From Burkholderia gladioli (GTDB taxonomy: Bacteria > Pseudomonadota > Gammaproteobacteria > Burkholderiales > Burkholderiaceae): a stretch of 64,000 nucleotides of DNA. Location: the NCBI RefSeq assembly GCF_000959725.1, contig NZ_CP009322.1:1054001-1118000 (forward strand), written 5' to 3'. The notes below the pieces were generated by a model. It searched no databases and had not been told where the DNA came from. It was given only the letters and a program-made list of their open reading frames with translations. Numbering within the stretch: the stretch's first letter is position 1; each line of letters begins with the position of its first letter. Shown piece by piece: positions 53,320-64,000 of the stretch. The translations under genes were made by a program, and so were the position numbers.

Positions 53320-55071
53320 ATGTCGGACTCCAAACCCAAGCTGCGCTCCCAACACTGGTTCGGTCCCGCGGACAAGAACGGCTTCATGTACCGAAGCTGG
53401 ATGAAGAACCAGGGTATTCCCGATCACGAGTTCGACGGCCGGCCGATCATCGGCATCTGCAATACCTGGTCCGAGCTGACGCCCTGCAACGCGCACTTCC
53501 GCAAGCTCGCCGAGCACGTCAAGCGCGGCATCTACGAGGCGGGCGGCTTCCCGGTGGAATTCCCGGTGTTCTCCAACGGCGAATCGAACCTGCGGCCCAC
53601 CGCGATGCTCACGCGCAACCTCGCCAGCATGGACGTGGAGGAGGCGATCCGCGGCAACCCGATCGACGCGGTGGTGCTGCTTGCCGGTTGCGACAAGACC
53701 ACGCCGGCGTTGCTGATGGGCGCGGCCAGCTGCGACGTGCCGGCCATCGTGGTGAGCGGCGGGCCGATGCTCAACGGCAAGCTGGAGGGCAAGGACATCG
53801 GCTCGGGCACGGCGGTCTGGCGGCTGCACGAGGCGCTCAAGGCCGGCGAGATCGACCTGCACCATTTCCTCTCGGCCGAGGCCGGCATGTCGCGCTCGGC
53901 CGGCACCTGCAACACCATGGGCACCGCCTCGACGATGGCCTGCATGGCCGAGGCGCTCGGCGTGGCGCTGCCGCACAACGCGGCGATTCCCGCGGTCGAC
54001 GCGCGTCGTTACGTGCTGGCCCACATGTCGGGCATCCGCATCGTGCAGATGGCGCTGGAGGACCTGAAACTGTCGAAGGTCCTCACGCGCGCGGCCTTCG
54101 AGAACGCGATCCGCACCAATGCCGCGATCGGCGGCTCGACCAATGCGGTGATCCACCTGAAGGCGATCGCCGGCCGCATCGGCGTGCCGCTCGAGCTCGA
54201 GGACTGGATGCGGATCGGCCGCGATACGCCGACCCTGGTCGACCTGCAGCCCTCGGGGCGCTTCCTGATGGAGGAGTTCTATTACGCGGGCGGGTTGCCG
54301 GCGGTGCTGCGCCGGCTCGGCGAGGCCGGGCTGCTGCCGCATCCGGATGCGCTGACCGTCAACGGCCGTTCGCTGTGGGACAACGTGCGCGAGGCGCCGA
54401 ACCACGACGAGGAAGTGATCCGCCCGCTCGACAGGCCGCTGATCGCCGACGGCGGGATCTGCATCCTGCGCGGCAATCTCGCGCCGCGCGGCGCGGTACT
54501 GAAGCCCTCGGCGGCCACCCCCGAGCTGCTGCGCCATCGCGGCCGCGCGGTGGTGTTCGAGAACTTCGACCACTACAAGGCGGCGATCAACGACGAGGCG
54601 CTGGAGGTCGACAAGGACTCGGTGTTGGTGATGAAGAACTGCGGGCCGCGCGGTTACCCGGGCATGGCCGAGGTCGGCAACATGGGCCTGCCGCCCAAGC
54701 TGCTGCGCCAGGGCGTGAAGGACATGGTCCGGATCTCCGATGCGCGCATGAGCGGCACCGCCTACGGCACGGTGGTGCTGCACGTGGCGCCCGAGGCCGC
54801 CGCGGGCGGGCCGCTGGCGGCCGTGCGCAACGGCGACTGGATCGAGCTCGATTGCGAGGCCGGCCGCCTGCATCTCGACATCAGCGACGAGGAACTGCAG
54901 CGGCGCCTGTCCGACGTCGATCCGACCGCCGCGCCGGGCGTGGCCGAGCAGCAGGGGCGCGGCGGGTATGCGCGGCTCTATGTCGACCACGTGCTGCAGG
55001 CCGACGAGGGGTGCGACCTGGACTTCCTGGTCGGCATGCGAGGCGCCGAGGTGCCGCGCCATTCGCACTGA
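53320..55071 (+). CDS. araC: L-arabinonate dehydratase (IlvD/Edd family)
   Basis: 583 residues. It dehydrates L-arabinonate to 2-keto-3-deoxy-L-arabinonate with a [2Fe-2S] cluster and Mg. Conserved parts are GICNTWSELTPCNAHFR near 49, AGCDKTTPALLMG near 125, SAGTCNTMGTASTM near 198 (cluster cysteines), NCGPRGYPGMAEVGNMG near 443 and RMSGTAYGTVVLHVAPE near 477. The LRSQHWFGPADKNGFMYRSWMKNQG start is characteristic of arabinonate/sugar-acid dehydratases and not of IlvD proper. It is first in the operon. The symbol follows the Azospirillum pathway name and is not the E. coli AraC regulator. Confidence 0.9.
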   Translation: MSDSKPKLRSQHWFGPADKNGFMYRSWMKNQGIPDHEFDGRPIIGICNTWSELTPCNAHFRKLAEHVKRGIYEAGGFPVEFPVFSNGESNLRPTAMLTRNLASMDVEEAIRGNPIDAVVLLAGCDKTTPALLMGAASCDVPAIVVSGGPMLNGKLEGKDIGSGTAVWRLHEALKAGEIDLHHFLSAEAGMSRSAGTCNTMGTASTMACMAEALGVALPHNAAIPAVDARRYVLAHMSGIRIVQMALEDLKLSKVLTRAAFENAIRTNAAIGGSTNAVIHLKAIAGRIGVPLELEDWMRIGRDTPTLVDLQPSGRFLMEEFYYAGGLPAVLRRLGEAGLLPHPDALTVNGRSLWDNVREAPNHDEEVIRPLDRPLIADGGICILRGNLAPRGAVLKPSAATPELLRHRGRAVVFENFDHYKAAINDEALEVDKDSVLVMKNCGPRGYPGMAEVGNMGLPPKLLRQGVKDMVRISDARMSGTAYGTVVLHVAPEAAAGGPLAAVRNGDWIELDCEAGRLHLDISDEELQRRLSDVDPTAAPGVAEQQGRGGYARLYVDHVLQADEGCDLDFLVGMRGAEVPRHSH

Positions 55072-55332
55072 AGTCGCGAGGCCGGCCCCCGGGCCGGCAC
55101 GTCGCATGACCGGGCCGCGCCCACGAGGCAGCCCGGCGGCCGACAGGGATGAGGGGGCCGTGAGGGCGCGAGGCGATCGGCAGGCCGGCCAGGGCCACCG
55201 GGCTCGCTTCGCGAATACGTTCGGCGGCAGCGGGCGGGGCGCCGTCGAGCGGCGCCCGACGAGATCCGCGCGAGCGCGAGCGCCGGGCGCCGCTGCACGA
55301 CGCGGGCAGACGACATGGTGGAAGGAGACGCA

Positions 55333-56712
55333 ATGACGAAATCGCAGGCAGCGCGTTCCGGCGAGACCGGTGCACGCGCAACCGATCCGGCGGCCGACGG
55401 CGAGGAGAAACGCGTGGTCGGCCTGGTCGCGCGCCGGCTCCTGCCGTTCCTCGCGCTGATCTACGTGGTGGCCTATATCGATCGCACCGTGGTCGGCTTC
55501 GCGAAGCTGCACATGAACGCCGCGATCGGCCTGAGCGACGCCGCCTACGGCCTGGGCGCGGGCCTGTTCTTCATCGGCTACTTCCTCTGCGAGGTGCCGA
55601 GCAACCTGGCGCTGTCGCGCTTCGGCGCGCGCGTCTGGTTCGCGCGGATCCTGTTCACCTGGGGTGCCATCACCATGGCGACCGCCTTCGTCACGGGGCC
55701 GAACGGTTTCTACACGCTGCGCTTCCTGCTCGGCGCGGCCGAGGCCGGGCTCTATCCCGGCATCCTGTACTTCCTCACCCACTGGTTCCCGATGCGCCAC
55801 CGCGCGCGCGTGATCGGCCTGCTCGTGCTGGCCCAGCCGATCGCCGGCATCATCACCGGGCCGATCTCGGGCCTGGTGCTGGAGATGCACGGCGTGGCCG
55901 GGCTCGCGAACTGGCAGATGCTGTTCATCCTGAGCGGGCTGCCGGCCGTGCTGCTGTGCTGGCCGACGCTGCGCGTGCTGCCCGACACGCCTGCCCAGGC
56001 CCGCTGGCTGGCCGAACCCGACCGGCGCTGGATCGAGCAGGCGCTGGCCGCCGATCGCGGTCGCTACGCGCTCGACCCGCACCTGAGCCCGTTCGCGGCG
56101 CTCAAGGATCGGCGCGTGCTGCTGATGGCGCTGCTCTACCTGCCGTTCCCGATCAGCATCTACGGCTTGTCGCTGTGGCTGCCCACCATCATCAAGGCCT
56201 TCGGCGTGAGCGATTCGACGGCGGGCCTGATCTCGGCCGTGCCCTACATCTGCGCCGTGATCGGGCTGCTGATCGTGCCGCGTCATTCCGACCGGCATCG
56301 CGAGCGCCACTGGCACATCGTGGCGGTCACCGCCTTCGGCGCGCTGGCGATGGCGGCCAGCGCCTGGTTCCGCGCCCCCGCGCTGCAATTGCTGTTCATC
56401 AGCCTGACGGCCTTCGCGGTCTATTCGATCCAGGCCGTGGTCTGGGCGCTGCCGGGGCAGTTCCTGAGCGGGCCCAGCGCGGCGGTGGGGATCGCGACCA
56501 TCAACTCGATCGCGAACCTCGGCGGCTACTTCGGCCCCTACAGCGTCGGCCTGATCAAGGACGCCACCGGCAGCCTGGCCGCCGGCCTGTACTTCCTCGC
56601 GGCCACCCTGCTGGTGGCCGTGCTGATGGCCTTCGCGGTGCGTGCCGCCTTGCGCGCGAGCACACCGGCCGGGGCGCTGGCGGCAGACGCGCTCGCTCAT
56701 CAAGAATCCTGA
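55333..56712 (+). CDS. MFS transporter, anion:cation symporter (sugar-acid) type
   Basis: 459 residues from ATG 55333 with AAGGAG 6 bases upstream. About 12 transmembrane helices with ACS-family motifs such as 'VVAYIDRTVVGFAKLHMNAAIGLSDAAYGLGAGLFFIGYFLCEVPSNLALSRFGARVWFARILFTWG' and 'FLLGAAEAGLYPGILYFLTHWFP'. This group imports D-galactonate, glucarate, phthalate and similar acids. In this operon L-arabinonate or arabinose uptake is inferred. The ABC importer at the operon end overlaps in purpose, which suggests uptake of both the sugar and its acid. Confidence 0.9.
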   Translation: MTKSQAARSGETGARATDPAADGEEKRVVGLVARRLLPFLALIYVVAYIDRTVVGFAKLHMNAAIGLSDAAYGLGAGLFFIGYFLCEVPSNLALSRFGARVWFARILFTWGAITMATAFVTGPNGFYTLRFLLGAAEAGLYPGILYFLTHWFPMRHRARVIGLLVLAQPIAGIITGPISGLVLEMHGVAGLANWQMLFILSGLPAVLLCWPTLRVLPDTPAQARWLAEPDRRWIEQALAADRGRYALDPHLSPFAALKDRRVLLMALLYLPFPISIYGLSLWLPTIIKAFGVSDSTAGLISAVPYICAVIGLLIVPRHSDRHRERHWHIVAVTAFGALAMAASAWFRAPALQLLFISLTAFAVYSIQAVVWALPGQFLSGPSAAVGIATINSIANLGGYFGPYSVGLIKDATGSLAAGLYFLAATLLVAVLMAFAVRAALRASTPAGALAADALAHQES

Positions 56713-56770
56713 TGTGCCCGCGCGGCGCGTGCCGCGCGACTCAACCGACAACCGAAGCAGGACCGATGCC

Positions 56771-58652
<1,882 letters not shown>

Positions 58653-58719
58653 GATGAACGAGATCCATACCGGCAAGCGCCATCAAGAGGCCATCGCCAA
58701 TATCAGAGGAGACAGCAAG

Positions 58720-59724
58720 ATGACCGGATTCACCCGACGTACCACCCTGCGCGCCGTCCTGGCCGGCCTGTGCCTGGCCTCGTTCGGCGCCGCGCTGCCT
58801 GCCGGCGCCGACACGCCCGTCAAGATCGGCTTCCTGGTGAAGATGCCCGAGCAGGCCTGGTTCATCAACGAGCAGAAGGCCGCCACGGCGCTGGGCCAGA
58901 AGGAGAACTTCTCGGTGGTCAACATCGGCACGCCCGACGGCGAGAAGGTGCTGGCCGCGATCGACAACCTCGGCGCGCAGGGCGCGCAGGGTTTCGTGAT
59001 CTGCGCGCCCGACGTGCGCCTGGGGCCGGCGATCCAGCAACGCGCCAAGCACTACAACATGAAGTTCGTGACCGTCGACGACCAGTTGGTGGATTCCTCC
59101 GGCAAGCCGCTGGCGGGTGTGCCGCACCTGGGCATGTCGGCCTTCAAGATCGGCAACCAGGTCGGCCAGGCGATCAGCGACGAGATGAAGAAGCGCGGCT
59201 GGAAGCCCGAGGAAGTCGGCGCGCTGCGCATCACCGACTACGAACTGCCCACCGCCAAGCTGCGCACCGACGGCGCCACGCAGTCGCTGCTGGCCGGCGG
59301 CTTCAAGAAGGAGAACATCTTCGACGCGCCGCAGAAGACCACCGACGACGAAGGCGGCTTCAACGCGGCCTCGCCGGTGCTGGCCCAGCATCCCAACATC
59401 AAGAAGTGGGTGATATTCGCGCTCAACGAGGAGAGCGTGCTGGGCGCGGTGCGTGCCACCGAGCAGTTGCACCTGCCGTCGGCGGACGTGATCGGGGTGG
59501 GCATCAACGGCGCCGGCGAGGCCTTCGCCGAGTTCCAGAAGAAGCAGCCGACCGGCTTCTACGGCACCATCGCGGTCAGCTCGACCAACCACGGCAAGGA
59601 CAGCGCGCAGAACCTGGTCGACTGGATTCGCTCGGGCAAGCAGCCGCCCGCCGACACGCAGACCACCGGCAAGCTGATGACGCGCGAGAACTGGCAGGCC
59701 GTGCGTGCCGAGCTGGGCATCTGA
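58720..59724 (+). CDS. araF: L-arabinose ABC transporter, periplasmic binding protein
   Basis: 334 residues from ATG 58720 after AGAGGAGAC; the 22 in-frame codons before it do not fit. A signal peptide ([25 protein letters not shown]) is followed by the type 1 sugar-binding fold [33 protein letters not shown], characteristic of AraF (E. coli mature start KLGFLVKQPEEPWF-like). Conserved elements such as '[13 protein letters not shown]' and '[14 protein letters not shown]' support arabinose specificity. Coupled with araG and araH downstream. Confidence 0.92.
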   Translation: MTGFTRRTTLRAVLAGLCLASFGAALPAGADTPVKIGFLVKMPEQAWFINEQKAATALGQKENFSVVNIGTPDGEKVLAAIDNLGAQGAQGFVICAPDVRLGPAIQQRAKHYNMKFVTVDDQLVDSSGKPLAGVPHLGMSAFKIGNQVGQAISDEMKKRGWKPEEVGALRITDYELPTAKLRTDGATQSLLAGGFKKENIFDAPQKTTDDEGGFNAASPVLAQHPNIKKWVIFALNEESVLGAVRATEQLHLPSADVIGVGINGAGEAFAEFQKKQPTGFYGTIAVSSTNHGKDSAQNLVDWIRSGKQPPADTQTTGKLMTRENWQAVRAELGI

Positions 59725-59731
59725 GGCGGGC

Positions 59732-61294
59732 ATGAGCGAGCGGAAGACGGAACCGATGAGCGATACCCTGGACACCCTCGAGCGCTCGCCCGAACCGGGC
59801 GGCGCGCCTGCCGCCTGGCTCGAGCTGGACGGCATCGGCATGAGCTTTCCTGGCGTGCGCGCGCTCGACGGCGTGTCGCTGTCGGTGCGCGCCGGCGAGG
59901 TGCACGGCCTGATGGGCGAGAACGGCGCGGGCAAGTCGACCCTGCTGAAAGTGCTCTCGGGCGTGAACCAGCCGCAGCAGGGCCGGCTGCGGCTGGGCGG
60001 CGTCGAGCAGCGCTTCGCCGGCACGCGCGCGGCGATCGACGCCGGCGTGGCGATCATCTACCAGGAGCTGCACCTGGTGCCCGAGCTGACGGTGGCCGAC
60101 AACCTGATGCTCGGCCAGTTGCCGAACCGCTTCGGCGTGCTCGACGAACGCGGCCTGGTGCGGCGCGCCACCGAGGCGCTGCAGCGCCTGGGCGAGCGCA
60201 TCGACCCGCGCACGCCGGTCAAGGAGCTGTCGATCGGCCAGCGCCAGATGATCGAGATCGGCAAGGCGCTGATGCGCGACGCGCGCGTGATCGCCTTCGA
60301 CGAACCGACCAGCTCGCTGTCCGCGCGCGAGACCGAGAACCTGTTCCGCATCATCGACGCGCTGCGCGCCGACAGCCGCGCGATCATCTACGTCACGCAC
60401 CGGATGGACGAGGTCTACACGCTGTGCGATCGCGTCACCGTGTTTCGCGACGGCCGGCATATCGAGACCTTCGAGTCGGTGGCCGAGCTCGACCGCAACC
60501 GCCTGATCGCGGCGATGGTCGGCCGCTCGATCGCCGACGTCTACGGCTACCGGCCGCGCGAGGCCGGCGAGGTGCTGCTCGAGGCCAAGCAACTGCTGGG
60601 GCCGGGGCTGGCCGAGCCGATCTCGTTCGCCGCGCGGCGTGGCGAGATCCTGGGCTTCTTCGGCCTGGTGGGCGCGGGCCGCTCCGAGCTGATGAAGCTG
60701 ATCTACGGCGCCACCCGCGCCAGCGCCGGCCACGTCGAGCTGGCCGGCCGGCGCGTGGCCTTCGCCAGCCCGCGCGACGCGGTGCGGGCCGGCGTCGCGC
60801 TGTGCCCCGAGGACCGCAAGCAGGAAGGCATCGTGGCGATCGCCTCGGTGGCCGACAACCTCAACATCAGCGCGCGTCGCCACTTCAGCCCGGCGCGCTT
60901 CCTGCTCGACGAGAAGCGCGAGCGCACGCTGGCGCGCGACTACATCGAGAAGCTGGCGATCAAGACGCGCGACGGCGATACCGCGATCGGCACGCTGTCG
61001 GGCGGCAACCAGCAGAAGGTGATCCTGTCGCGCTGGCTGGCCGAGCGCATCGAGGTATTCCTGATGGACGAGCCCACCCGCGGCATCGACGTGGGCGCGC
61101 GCGCCGAGATCTACGCGCTGCTGTACGGCCTGGCCGAGGCGGGGCGCACCGTGCTGATGGTGTCGAGCGACCTGGCCGAGGTGATCGGCGTGGCCGACCG
61201 CATCGTGGTGATGCGCGAGGGGCGCATCGCCGGCATCGTGCCCAAGGCCGAGGCCACCCCCGACCAACTGATCAAGCTGGCGCTGCCGCGCTGA
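59732..61294 (+). CDS. araG: L-arabinose ABC transporter, ATP-binding protein (two nucleotide domains)
   Basis: 520 residues from ATG 59732 (ATG 59756 is an alternative with equal support). Two ABC domains: Walker [13 protein letters not shown] and signature [16 protein letters not shown] in the first; '[16 protein letters not shown]' and [15 protein letters not shown] in the second, with Walker [16 protein letters not shown]. This two-domain design is that of the sugar importers RbsA/AraG. It starts 7 bases after araF. Confidence 0.93.
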   Translation: MSERKTEPMSDTLDTLERSPEPGGAPAAWLELDGIGMSFPGVRALDGVSLSVRAGEVHGLMGENGAGKSTLLKVLSGVNQPQQGRLRLGGVEQRFAGTRAAIDAGVAIIYQELHLVPELTVADNLMLGQLPNRFGVLDERGLVRRATEALQRLGERIDPRTPVKELSIGQRQMIEIGKALMRDARVIAFDEPTSSLSARETENLFRIIDALRADSRAIIYVTHRMDEVYTLCDRVTVFRDGRHIETFESVAELDRNRLIAAMVGRSIADVYGYRPREAGEVLLEAKQLLGPGLAEPISFAARRGEILGFFGLVGAGRSELMKLIYGATRASAGHVELAGRRVAFASPRDAVRAGVALCPEDRKQEGIVAIASVADNLNISARRHFSPARFLLDEKRERTLARDYIEKLAIKTRDGDTAIGTLSGGNQQKVILSRWLAERIEVFLMDEPTRGIDVGARAEIYALLYGLAEAGRTVLMVSSDLAEVIGVADRIVVMREGRIAGIVPKAEATPDQLIKLALPR

Positions 61295-61358
61295 ACCGAC
61301 TCACCGCGGCCGGCGAGCGCCGACGCGCCCGCCGCCGCACCGAACCGATGGACCCGAG

Positions 61359-62363
61359 ATGAACCAAGCCATGCCGAAGGGAACGCCCGCCAGCAACGAC
61401 ACCGCGCCGATCACGCCGTCGCGCGCGCGGATGTGGGACATGATCAACAAGTCGGGCATCGTGGTGGTGTTCGTGGTGCTGTTCGCGGTGTTGTCCGCGA
61501 CGGTGCCGGACTTCCTCACGGTCCGCAATATCCAGGGCCTGCTGTTGTCGGTCACGCTGATCGGCTCGATCGCGGTGACCATGATGTTCGTGCTCGCGCT
61601 CGGCGAGGTCGACCTGTCGGTGGCCTCGATCGTCGCCTTCTCGGGCGTGGTGGCCTCCACCGTGATCACCGCCTCGCACAGCGTGCTGCTCGGCGTGGCG
61701 GCCGGCATCCTGGCCGGCGGCGCGGTGGGCCTGGTCAACGGCGTGCTGATCGCGCGCTTCCGGATCAATTCGCTGATCGCCACGCTGGCCATGATGGAGG
61801 CGGTGCGGGGCCTGGCCTTCCTGACCTCCAACGGCGATGCCGTGATGATCTCCGAGGAGCGTTTCTTCGAGCTCGGCAGCGGCGCCTTCCTCGGCATCTC
61901 GTTCCCGATCTGGAGCAACATCGTCGGCTTCGTGGTGTTCGGCTTCCTGCTCAAGAAGACCGTGTTCGGCAAGAACGTGCTGGCGGTCGGCGGCAACAGC
62001 GAGGCCGCGCTGCTGGCCGGCCTGCCGGTCACCCGCATCAAGGTCGCGGTGTTCGTGCTGCAGGGCCTGGTGACCGGCTTCGCCGGCGTGATGCTGGCCT
62101 CGCGCATGAGCCTGGGCGACCCCAAGACCTCGGTCGGGCTCGAACTCGGCGTGATCTCGGCCTGCGTGCTCGGCGGCGTGTCGCTGACGGGCGGCGTGGC
62201 CACCATCGCCGGCGTGCTGGTGGGCGTGCTGATCATGGGCGCGGTGCAGGACGCGATGAGCCTGATGAACGTGCCGACCTTCTACCAGTACCTGATCCGC
62301 GGCGGCATCCTGCTGCTGGCGGTGCTGTTCGACCAGTTCCGCCGCAGCAAGCGGGCGGTCTGA
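61359..62363 (+). CDS. araH: L-arabinose ABC transporter, permease
   Basis: 334 residues, eight to ten transmembrane helices, BPD_transp_2 family: 'NIQGLLLSVTLIGSIAVTMMFVLALGEVDLSVASIVAFSGVVAS', 'GLVNGVLIARFRINSLIATLAMMEAVRGLAFLTSNGDAVMI' and 'LGGVSLTGGVATIAGVLVGVLIMGAVQDAMSLMNVPTFYQYLIRGGILLLAV' (the EAA-like loop region). Assembles with AraG and AraF in the inner membrane. Last gene of the operon, 11 bases from the convergent MocR stop. Confidence 0.93.
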   Translation: MNQAMPKGTPASNDTAPITPSRARMWDMINKSGIVVVFVVLFAVLSATVPDFLTVRNIQGLLLSVTLIGSIAVTMMFVLALGEVDLSVASIVAFSGVVASTVITASHSVLLGVAAGILAGGAVGLVNGVLIARFRINSLIATLAMMEAVRGLAFLTSNGDAVMISEERFFELGSGAFLGISFPIWSNIVGFVVFGFLLKKTVFGKNVLAVGGNSEAALLAGLPVTRIKVAVFVLQGLVTGFAGVMLASRMSLGDPKTSVGLELGVISACVLGGVSLTGGVATIAGVLVGVLIMGAVQDAMSLMNVPTFYQYLIRGGILLLAVLFDQFRRSKRAV

Positions 62364-62374
62364 GCCGCGCGTGC

Positions 62375-63787
62375 CTAGCGCGCGTCGCGGATCAGTTGCA
62401 CGAGGCGCCGGCAATCCTTGGCCAGCCGCGCCTCGTCGAGGTTGGTCACGCTCAGCAGCAGGCCCTGCGGTCGCGGCGCCCGGCTGTACCAGGGCGACAG
62501 CGGCGTGGGCGCGATGCCGAAGGGCAGCGCCTGCAGCGCCAGCTCGGTATCGACCACGGAATCGGGCAGGCGCGTGACCACCGCCGTGCCGGCCACCGCC
62601 AGCACCGACATCACGTCCGCCGGCACCGCCCGCAACTGGCGCAGCAAGGCCTCCCGCTGCGCGGCGTAGAGGCGCTTCATGCGGCGCAGATGGCGCAGAT
62701 AGTGGCCATCACGGAGGAATTCGGCCACCGCGTGCTGGATCGAGGCCGCCGGGGCCGGCGCCAGGCAGGCCGCGATCTCGCCGAAACGGGCCGCCAGCTC
62801 GAGCGGCACCACCAGGAAGCCCAGGCGCAAGGCCGGGCTGATGGTCTTGCTGAAGCTGCCGATATGCAGCACGCGGCCGTGCTCGTCGAGCGAGGCCAGG
62901 GCGGGGGCGGCGCGCCCTTTCAGTTGCAGCTCGCTCAGGTAGTCGTCCTCGACGATCCAGCCGCCGCTGCGCCGTGCCCAGGCGAGCAGGGCCAGCCGCC
63001 GCGGCAGCGAGAGCGTCATGCCGAGCGGCGCCTGCTGGCCCGGCGTGACCACCGCCAGGGCGGCGCGCGGCGCGAGCGCGATGCCGGCTTCCACGTCGAT
63101 TCCCTCGGCATCCACCGGCACCGGCTGCGTCTGCATCCCCGCCAGGTCCAGCGCGATGTGCGTGAGCGAAAAGCCGGGATCCTCGATCCAGGCCGGCCGG
63201 CCCTCGATGCCGAGCCCGCGGATCGCCAGCCCGAGCGCGCCGGAAAAGCCGGTGGTGACCAGCACCTGGGAGGGCTGGCAGCGCAGCCCGCGCGCAACGC
63301 CCAGGTAGGCCGCGATCTCCTTGCGCAGTGCCGGGTCGCCGCGCGGATCCGGGTAGCTGACGGGCGCCGCCGCGGCCTGGCGCGCACCGCGCGTCAGCAC
63401 GCGCGACCACAGCTTGAAGGGGAACTCGGCCTGCGAGGGCACGCCCATCTGGAACGCCAGCGGCGCCGCGCCGAAGTCGCGGAACAGGCCCGCCAGCGGC
63501 AGCGCATCGGGCGAGCGCGCCGGCGCCTGGGCCAGCGGCGGGCGTTCGGCCACGCGCGTGCCGGCCGGGCCGAGCACCACCGCGAACTGCTCGTCGACCA
63601 GCCGCTCGTAGGCCACCCGCACCGTGCCGCGCGCCACGCCGAGCTGGGCCGCCAGGTCGAGCCAGGACGGCAGGCGCGCGCCGGCGGCGAGCTGGCCCGC
63701 CTCGATGGCGTGGCGGATCTCGCGGTAGATCTGGGTGGACAGGGAGGCGCCGGCGGCGCGGTCGAGTCCGATGCGGAGCTGGGTCAT
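62375..63787 (-). CDS. MocR/PdxR-type regulator (GntR HTH fused to aminotransferase-like domain)
   Basis: 470 residues from ATG 63787. A GntR winged HTH at about 8-75 (LSTQIYREIRHAIEAGQLAAGARLPSWLDLAAQLGVARGTVRVAYERLVDEQFA) is joined by a linker to a class I aminotransferase-like domain with the PLP-lysine region HIGSFSKTISPALRLGFLVVP. The family senses PLP or amino acids and controls vitamin B6, GABA or taurine genes. It is divergent from the gene cut at the right edge, its probable target. It ends 11 bases from araH. Confidence 0.9.
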   Translation of the reverse strand: MTQLRIGLDRAAGASLSTQIYREIRHAIEAGQLAAGARLPSWLDLAAQLGVARGTVRVAYERLVDEQFAVVLGPAGTRVAERPPLAQAPARSPDALPLAGLFRDFGAAPLAFQMGVPSQAEFPFKLWSRVLTRGARQAAAAPVSYPDPRGDPALRKEIAAYLGVARGLRCQPSQVLVTTGFSGALGLAIRGLGIEGRPAWIEDPGFSLTHIALDLAGMQTQPVPVDAEGIDVEAGIALAPRAALAVVTPGQQAPLGMTLSLPRRLALLAWARRSGGWIVEDDYLSELQLKGRAAPALASLDEHGRVLHIGSFSKTISPALRLGFLVVPLELAARFGEIAACLAPAPAASIQHAVAEFLRDGHYLRHLRRMKRLYAAQREALLRQLRAVPADVMSVLAVAGTAVVTRLPDSVVDTELALQALPFGIAPTPLSPWYSRAPRPQGLLLSVTNLDEARLAKDCRRLVQLIRDAR

Positions 63788-63927
63788 GGGCGCCATGGTA
63801 CAGCCGGAATCCGCATTCTTGGGTCTGTTTTCTGGTCCGGGCCGGACGTAATCTGGCACGCCTGCGCCAGTGCCCGCGCGAGCAGGCGCGCGCGGCGGGC
63901 GGCGCCATCACCCGACAGGATCCGACC

Positions 63928-64000
63928 ATGACAAGCCATGCCGCCTTCGGCATCGACCTTCCCGACAGCCAACTGGCGCGCGAGGCCACCCAGTTGATCC
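63928..64000 (+). CDS. start of an unidentified gene, cut by the window edge
   Basis: Only 24 codons (MTSHAAFGIDLPDSQLAREATQ and on) are present after ATG 63928, with ACAGGA upstream. Too little for a firm family; the divergent MocR regulator probably controls it. Confidence 0.4.
   Translation, partial: MTSHAAFGIDLPDSQLAREATQLI

Overview
The window is about 64 kb of GC-rich (roughly two-thirds G+C) chromosomal DNA. Gene content, codon bias and local gene combinations point to a Burkholderia sensu stricto species, plausibly of the gladioli/glumae/plantarii group. That assignment is inference, because there is no rRNA or marker gene to settle it. I see no tRNA, rRNA, CRISPR array, insertion sequence or prophage. 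Many long reverse-strand open frames are GC-driven shadows and were left out.

Layout. 1-2890 (minus): a tightly coupled group with a sulfonate/nitrate-type ABC binding protein (cut by the left edge), its ATPase, an acyl-CoA-dehydrogenase-like flavoprotein and an AhpD-like peroxidase. 3.0-6.5 kb: an AraC regulator, a MAPEG protein, a LysR regulator and the wreck of an MntA/HepT-type toxin-antitoxin pair. 6.6-9.0 kb: ahpC-ahpF with a structured spacer and terminator. 9.5-15.7 kb: a DUF817 membrane protein, a YecA/UPF0149 SEC-C protein, two nitroreductases (one behind a probable Fur box), and a YeiH-type exporter coupled to a small four-cysteine protein. 16.3-27.6 kb: a six-gene plus-strand locus of circularly permuted ATP-grasp, alpha-E and transglutaminase-like proteins. 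This is a predicted but biochemically orphan peptide-ligation system, present as two partly redundant sets. One transglutaminase has Ser where the catalytic Cys should be. 27.8-41.2 kb: mixed housekeeping and regulatory genes, including a GGDEF cyclase, a DHA2 transporter with LysR partner, a DJ-1/PfpI protein, LysE with LysR, an FCD regulator, hemolysin III, proline iminopeptidase, a Tyr/Pro/Gly/Gln-repeat glycine-zipper protein and FUSC.

41.4-48.6 kb (minus) is the most interesting stretch: a seven-gene operon, five of its six junctions being 4-bp ATGA overlaps. It encodes a CDP-alcohol phosphatidyltransferase, a 2-oxoglutarate/Fe(II) oxygenase, a flippase-like membrane protein, a stand-alone nucleotidyltransferase, a PEP mutase-cytidylyltransferase fusion, phosphonopyruvate decarboxylase and AEP transaminase. 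Together these read as a complete route from PEP to CMP-2-aminoethylphosphonate. They also supply the enzymes to place the head group on a lipid or polyol, hydroxylate it and move it across the membrane. I propose a phosphonolipid (or similar phosphonate-decorated envelope) system.

49.1-52.0 kb: an LprI-like periplasmic protein, an orphan LivJ-type binding protein and a methyltransferase. 52.3-62.4 kb: a LysR regulator divergent from a seven-gene non-phosphorylative L-arabinose operon (arabinonate dehydratase, MFS transporter, 2-keto-3-deoxyarabinonate dehydratase, sugar 1-dehydrogenase, araFGH-type ABC importer). The last enzyme, alpha-ketoglutarate semialdehyde dehydrogenase, is not in the window. 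The right edge holds a MocR-type regulator and the first 24 codons of a divergent gene.
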